64,000 nt of DNA from an uncultured Flavobacteriales bacterium (GTDB lineage Bacteria > Bacteroidota > Bacteroidia > Flavobacteriales > BACL11): NCBI GenBank assembly GCA_943788405.1, contig CALSQD010000002.1, positions 1,197,701-1,261,700 on the forward strand, read 5' to 3'. Below are positions 44,658 to 53,166 of the stretch, in pieces (positions within the stretch are counted from its first letter, which is position 1; every line of letters starts with the position of its first letter). A program made the translations under genes and the position numbers. The notes under the pieces were generated by a model, which was given only the letters and a program-made list of their open reading frames with translations, ran no database searches and was not told the DNA's origin.

Positions 44658-45770
44658 ATGAAGAAAATTCTAATTTTACTATTAGTTACATTAAACTTAT
44701 TGGCAACTGCACAAGAAAGGTGCGGAACAGTAGCGCATACCAAAAGTATGATTGAAAATATCCCTGAATATGCAGCTGCAAGAGCAAAAGTAAATGCACA
44801 AACAAATGAATGGATAAACAACAACCCTGATTTAAACCAAAAAGTAACTATTCATATACCAGTTGTTGTACATGTAGTTTGGAATACTAACCAAGAAAAT
44901 ATTTCTGATTCACAAATTGAATCTCAAATTGACATTTTAAATGCTGATTTTAACAGAACTAATGTTGATAAAATAAATACACCTAGCGTTTGGCAAAGTA
45001 TAGCAGCAGATTGTGACATAGAATTCTGCTTAGCAAAAGTTGATCCTAACGGAAATACAACTACAGGAATAACAAGAACCCAAACTACTTACACTAGTTT
45101 CACTATGAACAATGATGTCAAAGAAACTGCAAATGGTGGAATTGATGCTTGGGATAATGACAGATACCTAAATATATGGGTATGCGACCTTGGAAGCGGA
45201 CTACTAGGATACGCTACCCCTCCAAGTAATTGGATTGGAAGTACAGATGGGGTAGTTATTGGGTACAAATATTTTGGGAACTCAAACTTTGCCCCATACA
45301 ATAAAGGGAGAACTGCAACTCATGAAGTAGGACACTGGCTTAATCTAGAACATGTTTGGGGAGATAATTTCTGTGGAAACGACCAAGTTTCAGACACTCC
45401 TTCTCAAGAGCAAGAAAACTATAGCTGTCCTTCTTTTCCATACAATGCAAACTCTTGCCAAACAAACAATGCAAATGGAGATATGTTTATGAATTTTATG
45501 GACTATACAAATGACGCTTGCATGAACTTGTTTACAAACGGCCAAAAAGCAAGAATGATTGCTGCTATAAACCAATACAGACCCAACCTATCAGACATAA
45601 ATAAATGTGAGGGTGGAAATGTAAGCATCACTGAAAGTACAAACTCATCAAAAAAACTACTTAAGATTGTTGATGTTTTAGGAAGGGACATTAAAGAAAA
45701 AACAACAAACACTCCTTTATTGTACATATATAGTGATGGAAGTGTTAAAAAGAAAATTATCACAGAATAA
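44658..45770 (+). CDS. Secreted M43-family zinc metalloprotease with T9SS-like C-terminus
   Basis: A 370-residue exported protease. The signal peptide MKKILILLLVTLNLLATA is followed by a short propeptide and the catalytic domain. The zinc motif is HEVGHWLNLEHVWGD (HExxHxxxxxH), and the Met-turn NFMDYTNDACMNLFTNGQ identifies the cytophagalysin (M43) family. Six or more cysteines suggest disulfides. The last ~40 residues (LLKIVDVLGRDIKEKTTNTPLLYIYSDGSVKKK) resemble type IX secretion sorting tails, which fits with the gld genes here. Confidence 0.9.
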   Translation: MKKILILLLVTLNLLATAQERCGTVAHTKSMIENIPEYAAARAKVNAQTNEWINNNPDLNQKVTIHIPVVVHVVWNTNQENISDSQIESQIDILNADFNRTNVDKINTPSVWQSIAADCDIEFCLAKVDPNGNTTTGITRTQTTYTSFTMNNDVKETANGGIDAWDNDRYLNIWVCDLGSGLLGYATPPSNWIGSTDGVVIGYKYFGNSNFAPYNKGRTATHEVGHWLNLEHVWGDNFCGNDQVSDTPSQEQENYSCPSFPYNANSCQTNNANGDMFMNFMDYTNDACMNLFTNGQKARMIAAINQYRPNLSDINKCEGGNVSITESTNSSKKLLKIVDVLGRDIKEKTTNTPLLYIYSDGSVKKKIITE

Positions 45771-45784
45771 TACAACTCAAACTT

Positions 45785-45818
45785 AAAAAAAGCCTAGCTA
45801 TTTAGTTAGGCTTTTTTT
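45785..45818. terminator. Shared terminator of the protease and EamA genes
   Basis: AAAAAAAGCCTA (45785-45796) pairs perfectly over 12 bp with TAGGCTTTTTTT (45807-45818). The EamA stop codon (45798-45800) lies in the loop, so one arm is also coding for the end of that gene. Confidence 0.9.
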
Positions 45819-46673
45819 ATTTACTAAATAAACACCACTTAATATTATTACTACTGAAATTAGATGAATAAAAGTTATTGTTTCACCATCAAAAACTCCC
45901 CAAAGTATAGCTACTATTGGAATTAAATAAGTAACTGAAGACGCAAAAATTGCTGATGACCTATTAATTAATTTGTTGAAAATAACAACAGCTGATGATG
46001 TACCTACAACTGCCAATAAAGTAATATAAAGCAAAGCTTCTATCCCTTTATCTGAAACAGAGACAGTGAAAAAATCAGGACTAAAAATATAGAAAAGAGA
46101 AAGCGGACCAATAATTGCAAAAGCTAAAGCAGTAACCGAAAGCGCATCAATATCTTGTAAATATTTTTTTATCACATTAATACTTATCGCATACATCACG
46201 GTAGCCAAAATTACCAAATACATATAACTATTAATTTGAACGCCTTCACCCATTGTTGAATAGGTTAAGAAAACTGCCCCACATAAACCAATAATAATTC
46301 CAACTATATTCGTTTTTGTTGGTTTCGATTTAAAAAAATAAATCCCCAACAACAATGTAAATAATGGCACTAAGGAATTTAAAATTCCTACTAAAGAGCT
46401 ATCTAATTGTGTTTGTGCCTTTGTAAACAAAAAAGCCGGAATACCATTTCCAAAAAATGCCATTATTATAATTGGAACAAAATGTTTTTTTTGCACAACT
46501 TTTACTGCCTTAAATAAAAAAGGAGCTAAAGAAATGAATGCGATAAAAAGACGCAAAGCCGCAACCTGAGTGTAACTATACACTTCCAATCCTCTTTTCA
46601 TTAAAATGAAAGAACTACCCCATATAATTGCCAGAAGTATTAAAACTATATAATTTTTTATTGACTTTTCCAT
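45798..46673 (-). CDS. EamA/DMT family transporter
   Basis: A 291-residue membrane protein with ten helices in two EamA repeats: LLAIIWGSSFILMKRGLEV at the start of the first, YLVILATVMYAISINVIKKYL in the second. Members export amino acids or other metabolites; the substrate is unknown. Its last codons form one arm of the shared terminator. Divergent from ctaA with 45 bp between starts. Confidence 0.88.
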   Translation of the reverse strand: MEKSIKNYIVLILLAIIWGSSFILMKRGLEVYSYTQVAALRLFIAFISLAPFLFKAVKVVQKKHFVPIIIMAFFGNGIPAFLFTKAQTQLDSSLVGILNSLVPLFTLLLGIYFFKSKPTKTNIVGIIIGLCGAVFLTYSTMGEGVQINSYMYLVILATVMYAISINVIKKYLQDIDALSVTALAFAIIGPLSLFYIFSPDFFTVSVSDKGIEALLYITLLAVVGTSSAVVIFNKLINRSSAIFASSVTYLIPIVAILWGVFDGETITFIHLISVVIILSGVYLVNKKSLTK

Positions 46674-46681
46674 AGAAATTT

Positions 46682-46712
46682 ATTGGCGACAAATATAGGT
46701 TAGTTATTTTTG
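46682..46712 (+). promoter_or_regulatory. Promoter of ctaA
   Basis: ATTG (46682-46685), exact 19-nt spacer, TATTTTTG (46705-46712), only one mismatch in total. The ATG is 6 nt after the -7 box, so the transcript would start at or next to the start codon. Confidence 0.6.
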
Positions 46713-46718
46713 CCCTCA

Positions 46719-47729
46719 ATGAATACACAACAAAAAAGAATTATTACAACTTGGCTCTATTCTGGGCTAGCACTTATTGCACTTATGATTGTTATAGGTG
46801 GTATTACACGACTCACCCATTCAGGACTTTCAATGGTGGAATGGAAATTAATTAGCGGTACAATACCTCCACTTAATGAAGCGCAATGGCAAGAGACTTT
46901 TGCAAAATATCAGCAGTTTCCTGAATACCAAAAAATAAATAAAGGAATGAGCCTAAGTGAGTTTAAATCTATTTTCTTTTGGGAATACCTTCACAGATTA
47001 TTAGGAAGGTTAATAGGATTAGTATTCATTATACCATTCGTAATTTTTTGGATAAAAAAATGGATAAACCCTAAACAAAAAGGTCAGTTATTACTCCTGT
47101 TAGGACTTGGAGCATTACAAGGTTTTTTAGGATGGTTTATGGTAAAAAGTGGATTAGTTGATGTACCTGCCGTAAGTCATTACCGATTAGCAATACACTT
47201 AGTAACTGCATTTGGATTGATGTGCTATATTTATTGGCTCATATTAAGTTTTAATGATGTAAATAAGAAAACTAATTTAGGAATAAACAAATTAAGCAAA
47301 TGGCTTATAGCTACTTTAGTAATTCAAATAATTTATGGCGCTTTTGTTGCTGGCCTAAAAGCAGGATATTTACTGCCTGTTGATGGCGGATTCTTTAAAA
47401 GTGTATTTGGCTACAACTTAAGAAATACAAATGATTTTAGCTTACTAACAAATAGTTTTGACATTCAAGCTTTCCACCGATTATTTGCATGGATAGTATT
47501 TGGAATCACTTTAGTTATTTACTCAAAAGCAAAAGATACAAATTTATCAAAACCAGCAAACCTTGCTCTTGGCTTAGTTGCTTTACAAATTTGTTTAGGA
47601 ATTGCTACACTATTATTAAGGGTACAAATTCACACTGCCACTACCCATCAATTTATTGCAATTTTATTATTGCTTTCGGTAGTTAGGCTTACTTATCTTT
47701 CCAGTAAAAAGTCTCAATTAAATGCTTAA
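46719..47729 (+). CDS. ctaA: Heme A synthase CtaA (COX15)
   Basis: A 336-residue membrane enzyme oxidising heme O to heme A for cytochrome oxidase. Eight helices; GGITRLTHSGLSMVEW, FFWEYLHRLLGR, SHYRLAIHLVTAF, FHRLFAWIVFG and TATTHQFIAILLL contain the heme-ligand histidines. The ATG at 46719 was preferred to a TTG at 46710, which lies within the -7 box. Its final 41 bp overlap the 3' end of the convergent gldD. Confidence 0.93.
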   Translation: MNTQQKRIITTWLYSGLALIALMIVIGGITRLTHSGLSMVEWKLISGTIPPLNEAQWQETFAKYQQFPEYQKINKGMSLSEFKSIFFWEYLHRLLGRLIGLVFIIPFVIFWIKKWINPKQKGQLLLLLGLGALQGFLGWFMVKSGLVDVPAVSHYRLAIHLVTAFGLMCYIYWLILSFNDVNKKTNLGINKLSKWLIATLVIQIIYGAFVAGLKAGYLLPVDGGFFKSVFGYNLRNTNDFSLLTNSFDIQAFHRLFAWIVFGITLVIYSKAKDTNLSKPANLALGLVALQICLGIATLLLRVQIHTATTHQFIAILLLLSVVRLTYLSSKKSQLNA

Positions 47730-48243
47730 TATCATATTTTAAAAAGAGATTAATTGGCAGAATAGAATCATTTACTTCTGTATTAAAATAAAGCGCTCCT
47801 CTAAAAAAATGATTGACACTATCAGTTAAGTAAAACTGAGTAGAAGTAGCAGAAATACCATCATATTCGTACAGAACACCATATACATTTAAAGAATCAT
47901 TTACATACTGCTGCTCTCTAATTGCATCAACCACTACATTATGTTTATAGGCTAATTTTTGCGACTGCAAAGTATGTTCCTTTAAATTATTATCTAAAGC
48001 AAAATAAGAAAGATATAAAACCCCCTTTTGATGAGGAAAACTTACATCTATTAAGCAACTATTTTCATTCTTATTTAACTGACTATAAATAGGGAGTTCA
48101 AAAACAAAAGGACAATCAGCATCCAGCTTTTCATATTTCTTATCAGGAAAATCTAGTTTTATAAATGCCTTTGGCTTTGGCGTATAATCTGCACTACAAG
48201 CCACAAATAAAACAGCAACAAAAAACAATAATTTAGTTTTCAT
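47689..48243 (-). CDS. gldD: Gliding motility lipoprotein GldD
   Basis: A 184-residue lipoprotein needed for gliding in Flavobacterium. Signal peptide with lipobox FVAC, then SADYTPKPKAFIKLDFPDKKYEKLDADCPFVFELP, the conserved GldD start. The C-terminal part (FRGALYFNTEVNDSILPINLFLKYDIKHLIETFYW) also fits. The ATG at 48243 overlaps the gldE end by 11 bp. Convergent with, and overlapping, ctaA. Confidence 0.93.
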   Translation of the reverse strand: MKTKLLFFVAVLFVACSADYTPKPKAFIKLDFPDKKYEKLDADCPFVFELPIYSQLNKNENSCLIDVSFPHQKGVLYLSYFALDNNLKEHTLQSQKLAYKHNVVVDAIREQQYVNDSLNVYGVLYEYDGISATSTQFYLTDSVNHFFRGALYFNTEVNDSILPINLFLKYDIKHLIETFYWKDK

Positions 48244-49552
48244 CAATTGTAACTTTCAATCGTTTTATTCTTCTCACATCTGCTGACTCCACTAACATAG
48301 TATAGGGAGGAATTTTACAGACTTCCCCAATTTTAAGAATCCTACCTTCTACTTCTAGAACTAGCCCAGCCAAAGAATCTGACTCTCCTTTAATCTCATC
48401 AAAATAGTCAATCTCTCCTTTTACAATTTTCAAAAAGTCAATCAAAGATATATTCCCTTCAAAAATATAATTATGATCATCAAGTTTTGAATAAATATTT
48501 TCATCACCATCAAACTCATCATTAATCTCTCCAACAATTTCCTCAAGCACATCTTCCAAAGTTACAATTCCTGAAGTTCCCCCATATTCATCCACCACAA
48601 TTGCAATATGATTTTTCTTTACCTGAAATTCCTTCAGCAAGTCATTAATCATTTTTGTTTCCGGAACATAATAAGGAGCTCTGCATAGTTTCACCCACTC
48701 AAAACCATCATCTTCATTCAAAAAAGGAATTAAATCTTTTATATATAGTATTCCCAAAACTGCATCAAACTGCTCTTTATAAACAGGAATACGAGAATAT
48801 CCTGAACTTATAATAAGTTTCAAAACCTCAGTAAATTTAGTTTTATGTTCAATAGCCAAAACATCTACTCTTGATTTCATCACCTCTTTTACATCCGTAT
48901 TTCCAAATTCAACTATGGACCTTAAAATTCTTCTTTCCTCCTCCTTACTTTCATGCTCAGTAATATCCAAGGCTTTTGAAATTTCTTCAACTGAAACCTC
49001 TGTTTGTTTTTGAGCCAAGCGCTTATCAATAAAATTAGTAGTGGTTACTAATAAATAACTTAATGGATAAAATACTTGCTGTAAAAACAGAAGTGGCTTT
49101 GACATATTTGCAGAGAACTGCTTTGCATTTTGATTAGCATATACCTTAGGAGTAATTTCACCAAAAAGAACTAACAAGCCAGTAATAATCACAACTTGAA
49201 AAACAAACTCTAGAGGAGAATCATCAGGAAAAGAAATAGCCATAGATGTTAAATAAGATGAAAAAATAACAATAGCAACATTAATAAAATTATTCGCAAT
49301 TAAAATAGTTGCTAAAAGTTGATTTGGCTTTTTTAACAACTTAAGAATTGCACTACTTTCCTTTTCTTTTTCCAAATCATCAATTTCGCTAGCACTTAAT
49401 GAAAAGTAAGCAACTTCAGCACCTGAAACAAATGCTGAGCAAGTAATTAATATTAGGACTATAAAAAGACTGGTAAGTACTTCTGCATTCAATAAATGCA
49501 ATTCTACTCCACTAAAGATTGATAAAAATATCGGGACGGGAACCTCTTCCAA
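48233..49552 (-). CDS. gldE: Gliding motility-associated protein GldE (CBS/CorC-type)
   Basis: A 439-residue membrane protein with a DUF21 domain of about four helices (ISGAE-type start CSAFVSGAEVAYFSLSASE; FGEITPKVYANQNA). Two CBS domains (MKSRVDVLAIEHKTKFTEV, VVDEYGGTSGIVTLEDVLEEIVGEI) and a CorC_HlyC end follow. Related proteins are magnesium exporters; GldE partly replaces GldD function in Flavobacterium. No ATG is available near the family start, so a TTG at 49552 is the likely start codon. The order mutY-ssb-gldE-gldD is typical of the class. Confidence 0.9.
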   Translation of the reverse strand: MEEVPVPIFLSIFSGVELHLLNAEVLTSLFIVLILITCSAFVSGAEVAYFSLSASEIDDLEKEKESSAILKLLKKPNQLLATILIANNFINVAIVIFSSYLTSMAISFPDDSPLEFVFQVVIITGLLVLFGEITPKVYANQNAKQFSANMSKPLLFLQQVFYPLSYLLVTTTNFIDKRLAQKQTEVSVEEISKALDITEHESKEEERRILRSIVEFGNTDVKEVMKSRVDVLAIEHKTKFTEVLKLIISSGYSRIPVYKEQFDAVLGILYIKDLIPFLNEDDGFEWVKLCRAPYYVPETKMINDLLKEFQVKKNHIAIVVDEYGGTSGIVTLEDVLEEIVGEINDEFDGDENIYSKLDDHNYIFEGNISLIDFLKIVKGEIDYFDEIKGESDSLAGLVLEVEGRILKIGEVCKIPPYTMLVESADVRRIKRLKVTIDEN

Positions 49553-49568
49553 ATTATATATTATTTAA

Positions 49569-49976
49569 TTAAAATGGTAAATCATCAGCCTTATCAGCTG
49601 TAGTATCAGCAGCAGGCGGATAAGGTGCATTATTTTCTTGTGAAGGTTTTCCTCCAAGCATTGTCATATTATCTGCTAGTATTTCGGTATTATATCTAGT
49701 ATTTCCTTCTTTATCCTCCCACTTTCTGGTTTTAATTTTACCTTCAATATATACGCTAGCTCCTTTTTTAAGGTACTTTTCAGCCACTTCAGCCAAACCT
49801 CTCCAAAGCACAATATTATGCCACTCTGTTTGACTCACACGCTCGCCTGCTTTATTCTTATAATTCTCAGTTGTAGCTAAGGAAAAATTTGCCACAGCAA
49901 CTCCATTATCCAAATATCTTACCTCAGGATCTTTTCCTAAATTTCCTACTAATATCACCTTATTTACTCCTGCCAT
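49569..49976 (-). CDS. ssb: Single-stranded DNA-binding protein
   Basis: A 135-residue OB-fold protein: [19 protein letters not shown] at the start, [32 protein letters not shown] in the core. A short Pro-rich linker leads to the acidic tip DDLPF that recruits partner proteins such as RecQ and RecO. Full length, 16 nt before gldE. Confidence 0.96.
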   Translation of the reverse strand: MAGVNKVILVGNLGKDPEVRYLDNGVAVANFSLATTENYKNKAGERVSQTEWHNIVLWRGLAEVAEKYLKKGASVYIEGKIKTRKWEDKEGNTRYNTEILADNMTMLGGKPSQENNAPYPPAADTTADKADDLPF

Positions 49977-50019
49977 AACTACAATTATTTAAATTAGAAT
50001 TTCAACAAATATATAAAAT

Positions 50020-51063
50020 CTAAACTAATTCTATTGCCTGAAAATACTTTTCTGTTAAGCGAGAAACCGGATAATTCAAGAGATTCTTTTTAGCTATTAA
50101 CTCAAAATTTTCCAACTGAACATTATTTACCTTTAAATGCCAAAATTGAGCATTAATTTTTTGATGAGAAAGCACATGAATAAACTCTGAAGAAACAGAT
50201 AGCAATTCAGTATTTGAGTCTTTAAAAATATCCGACCATTTTTCGTTTTTCATCACCTGCTTTTCAAGTAACCTTTCATCAAATTCTAAAAAAGGAAACT
50301 CATACAATCCATTCCAAATTCCTTTTTTTCGTTTCCCTAAATATACATTTCCACTTTCCTCAATCATTAAAAAATGAAGAAATCTATTTTTAACTTTTAT
50401 TTTTTTTGATTTAACAGGAAGCTCAGTAATTGTATTCTTACTGTAAGCTAAACAAAAATCTTGCATAGGACAAACACTACAATCAGGAGATTTTGGTTTA
50501 CACTGCATGGCACCAAACTCCATTATTGCTTGATTATATGTTGATGCATTTTCTACAAGAAGCAACTCCTGAGCAAGTTCAGCAAAATGTTTTTTCCCTA
50601 AAGTTGTATCATAAGGAATATCTACACCAAAAACTCTACTTAAAACACGAATCACATTTCCATCTACAACAGCATAAGGCATCTCAAAAGCAAAAGAAGT
50701 AATAGCAGCAGCAGTATAAGCCCCGACCCCTTTTAGTTTTAATATTTTTTGATGATCATTTGGGAATTTCCCCTTGTAATTATCCGCAATATCCTTAGCT
50801 GTAAAATGTAAATTTCTTGCACGAGAATAATACCCTAATCCTTGCCACATCTTCAGTACTTTATCTTCTGAAGCATTTGCCAAATCCTCTACCTTTGGAA
50901 AAGCCTTTACAAAAGCAAGATAATAAGGCATTCCTTGCGCAACTCTTGTTTGTTGCAATATAATTTCAGACAACCAAATAAAATAAGCATTGACAGTATT
51001 ACGCCAAGGCAAATCTCTTTTATTAACTTGATACCAATTAACTAACTTATTTGAAAAATCCAT
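50020..51063 (-). CDS. mutY: A/G-specific adenine glycosylase MutY
   Basis: A 347-residue base-excision repair enzyme removing A opposite 8-oxoG. Catalytic Glu in SEIILQQTRV, helix-hairpin-helix LKGVGAYTAAAI with Asp in VVDGNVIRVL. The iron-sulfur ligands C-x6-C-x2-C-x5-C (CKPKSPDCSVCPMQDFC) follow. The C-terminal NUDIX-like domain recognises 8-oxoG. Divergent from the HU gene. Confidence 0.96.
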   Translation of the reverse strand: MDFSNKLVNWYQVNKRDLPWRNTVNAYFIWLSEIILQQTRVAQGMPYYLAFVKAFPKVEDLANASEDKVLKMWQGLGYYSRARNLHFTAKDIADNYKGKFPNDHQKILKLKGVGAYTAAAITSFAFEMPYAVVDGNVIRVLSRVFGVDIPYDTTLGKKHFAELAQELLLVENASTYNQAIMEFGAMQCKPKSPDCSVCPMQDFCLAYSKNTITELPVKSKKIKVKNRFLHFLMIEESGNVYLGKRKKGIWNGLYEFPFLEFDERLLEKQVMKNEKWSDIFKDSNTELLSVSSEFIHVLSHQKINAQFWHLKVNNVQLENFELIAKKNLLNYPVSRLTEKYFQAIELV

Positions 51064-51136
51064 AACCCTTTGAAAAATAAAACAATAAACTCTTTAAAAA
51101 AGACAAACACATAATAGCTGTGCTGTTTTTTTTTAA

Positions 51137-51144
51137 TATATTTG
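51137..51144 (+). promoter_or_regulatory. Candidate -7 box for the HU-type gene
   Basis: TATATTTG is a perfect -7 match, 44 nt before the ATG at 51189. No TTTG at 19 nt upstream. Confidence 0.45.
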
Positions 51145-51188
51145 CAGGCTCAAAATTAGTCAAGAATTTAATATACAATAGAATAAAG

Positions 51189-51473
51189 ATGACAAAAGCA
51201 GAACTTGTTAGTAAAATTTCAGAAAAAACAGGAGTAGAAAAATTAACTACTTTAGCAATTGTTGAGTCAATGATGAACGAGATAAAAGACTCAATATCAG
51301 CTAATGAAGCTGTATTTTTAAGAGGATTTGGAACATTTAAACCTAAGAAAAGAGCTGAAAAAACAGGTAGAAATATCAAGAAGAATACAACTATTATTAT
51401 CCCAGCACACCATATTCCAGCTTTTAAGCCGGCAAAAGTATTTGTTGAGGAAGTAAAGAATAACGTAAAATAA
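51189..51473 (+). CDS. HU/IHF-family DNA-binding protein
   Basis: A 94-residue nucleoid protein. TKAELVSKISEKTGVEK forms the dimerisation helices, VFLRGFGTFKPKKRAEKTGRNIKKNT enters the beta arm, and HHIPAFKPAKVF closes it. Proline at the arm tip is replaced by local sequence IIIPAHHIPA. The ATG at 51189 fits the family; upstream in-frame residues look non-coding. Followed by the small ribosomal protein and rng, a stable order in Bacteroidota. Confidence 0.93.
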   Translation: MTKAELVSKISEKTGVEKLTTLAIVESMMNEIKDSISANEAVFLRGFGTFKPKKRAEKTGRNIKKNTTIIIPAHHIPAFKPAKVFVEEVKNNVK

Positions 51474-51502
51474 GCTTTTTAATAAGCTAAAAAAAATAAA
51501 TT

Positions 51503-51592
51503 ATGTCAGGAGCAAAGAAAAAGAAAAGATTAAAAATCGCTACTCACAAACGCAAGAAGCGTTCAAGAAAAAACAGACACAAAACTAAATAA
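51503..51592 (+). CDS. Small basic ribosomal protein, AURKAIP1/COX24 (mS38/bS22-like) family
   Basis: A 29-residue ORF: MSGAKKKKRLKIATHK followed by KRKKRSRKNRHKTK. It is the tiny, extremely basic protein annotated in Bacteroidota as AURKAIP1/COX24-domain protein, whose relatives in mitochondria (mS38) and mycobacteria (bS22) sit on helix 44 of the small subunit. The position between the HU gene and rng is conserved. It is too short for common gene finders. The ribosomal role here is inferred from the family. Confidence 0.85.
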   Translation: MSGAKKKKRLKIATHKRKKRSRKNRHKTK

Positions 51593-51629
51593 ACTTTAGT
51601 TCTAACTCTAGTTTCTTAAACGATACGCC

Positions 51630-53165
51630 ATGAAATACGATCTTATTATCGATTCAAGGCCTTCTGAAGTAGTGATTGCGCTTTTGCGTAATGGACTTCT
51701 AATAGAACTTCATAAAGAAAAGCACGATAATAATTTTTCAGTAGGTGATATTTACCTGGGAAAAGTCCGAAAGACAGTTCCTGGGTTAAATGCGTCATTC
51801 GTAAATGTAGGCTATGAAAAAGATGGTTTTTTACACTATCTTGACCTTGGACCTCAATTCAATTCTTTCAAGAATTTTACCAGAAAGGCAATTGATAAAA
51901 AGCTAAATACAGCATCCTTAAAAAACTTCAAGAAAGAAAAGAATCTTGAAAAAGATGGAAAAATTAATGATGCTTTAAAAGGAGGGGATCTAATCCTTAC
52001 TCAAATTTCAAAAGAGCCAATTTCAACTAAAGGCCCTAGATTAACAACTGAAATTTCTCTTGCAGGAAGATATATGGTGTTATTACCATTTTCTGACAGA
52101 GTTTCAATTTCTCAAAAGATTGCCGATCCTGAAGAAAAAGCAAGATTAAAAAAGTTAATCAGAAGCATAAAGCCACACGGATTTGGAGTAATCATTCGTA
52201 CTGTAGCTACTGGAAAAAAAGTTGCCGAACTAGATAGAGATTTAAAAAATCTGTACAAGAAATGGCAGATTGTAAGTAAAAAACTAAAAGATGCAGAGCC
52301 AAACACTAGAGTGTTAGGAGAACTTAACCGTTCTGCAGCTATCCTAAGAGATTTGTTAAGTGCAAAATTTAACAATATTCATGTTAATAGCCCTGAAGTT
52401 CAGGAAGAGCTAAAAGAATATCTTGCACGAATTTCTCCTGACCAAGAGAAGATTGTTAAATTGCACAAAAAAGACACGCCTATCTTTCAGGAATTTAATG
52501 TTACCAAACAAATAAAAGGAGCATTTGGAAAAAATGTAACTATGAAAAAAGGAATTTACCTTGTAATAGAACATACTGAAGCCCTACATGTAATTGATGT
52601 AAATAGTGGTAAAAAAGTAGATTCTAAAAAAGATCAAGAAGCAAATGCATTGGCTGTTAATTTAGAAGCTGCACATGAGGTTGCAAGGCAATTACGCCTT
52701 AGAGATATGGGAGGTATTATTATTGTTGATTTTATTGACATGAAACAAGAGAAGAACAGAAAACTCTTGACTGAAACAATGAAAGAAGCAATGAGTACAG
52801 ATAAAGCAAAACATAATGTGTTACCTCCAACTCGCTTTGGATTAGTTCAAATTACAAGACAAAGAGTACGCCCTGAGATGAATATTGACACTCAAGAAAA
52901 CTGTCCTATGTGCTCAGGAAATGGGAAAATTGACTCTAGCTTATTACTTATTGATCAAATTGAAACTAAACTTCATAACTTAACAGAAACACGCAAAGGA
53001 AATATTCATATTTCAACACATCCTTTTGTGGCCAGTTATATCAATAAAAAAGAAGGATGGTTCTCATCATCAATCAGCAAACAATGGGCAAATAAGTTTG
53101 GAAGAAAAATAAGCATTACAGGAGACGAAAGACTGCACTTACTACAATATACTGTAGTAAAATAA
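51630..53165 (+). CDS. rng: Ribonuclease E/G family protein
   Basis: A 511-residue endoribonuclease. The S1 domain (GDIYLGKVRKTVPGLNASFVNVGYEKDGFLHYLDL) is followed by the RNase H-like fold, the catalytic aspartates in HVIDVNSGKK and IIIVDFIDM, and the zinc link CPMCSGNG. It lacks the long C-terminal scaffold of E. coli RNase E, so it is nearer to RNase G in build. It matures 16S rRNA and decays mRNA. The stop is 1 nt from the convergent MFS stop. Confidence 0.95.
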   Translation: MKYDLIIDSRPSEVVIALLRNGLLIELHKEKHDNNFSVGDIYLGKVRKTVPGLNASFVNVGYEKDGFLHYLDLGPQFNSFKNFTRKAIDKKLNTASLKNFKKEKNLEKDGKINDALKGGDLILTQISKEPISTKGPRLTTEISLAGRYMVLLPFSDRVSISQKIADPEEKARLKKLIRSIKPHGFGVIIRTVATGKKVAELDRDLKNLYKKWQIVSKKLKDAEPNTRVLGELNRSAAILRDLLSAKFNNIHVNSPEVQEELKEYLARISPDQEKIVKLHKKDTPIFQEFNVTKQIKGAFGKNVTMKKGIYLVIEHTEALHVIDVNSGKKVDSKKDQEANALAVNLEAAHEVARQLRLRDMGGIIIVDFIDMKQEKNRKLLTETMKEAMSTDKAKHNVLPPTRFGLVQITRQRVRPEMNIDTQENCPMCSGNGKIDSSLLLIDQIETKLHNLTETRKGNIHISTHPFVASYINKKEGWFSSSISKQWANKFGRKISITGDERLHLLQYTVVK

Positions 53166-53166
53166 A

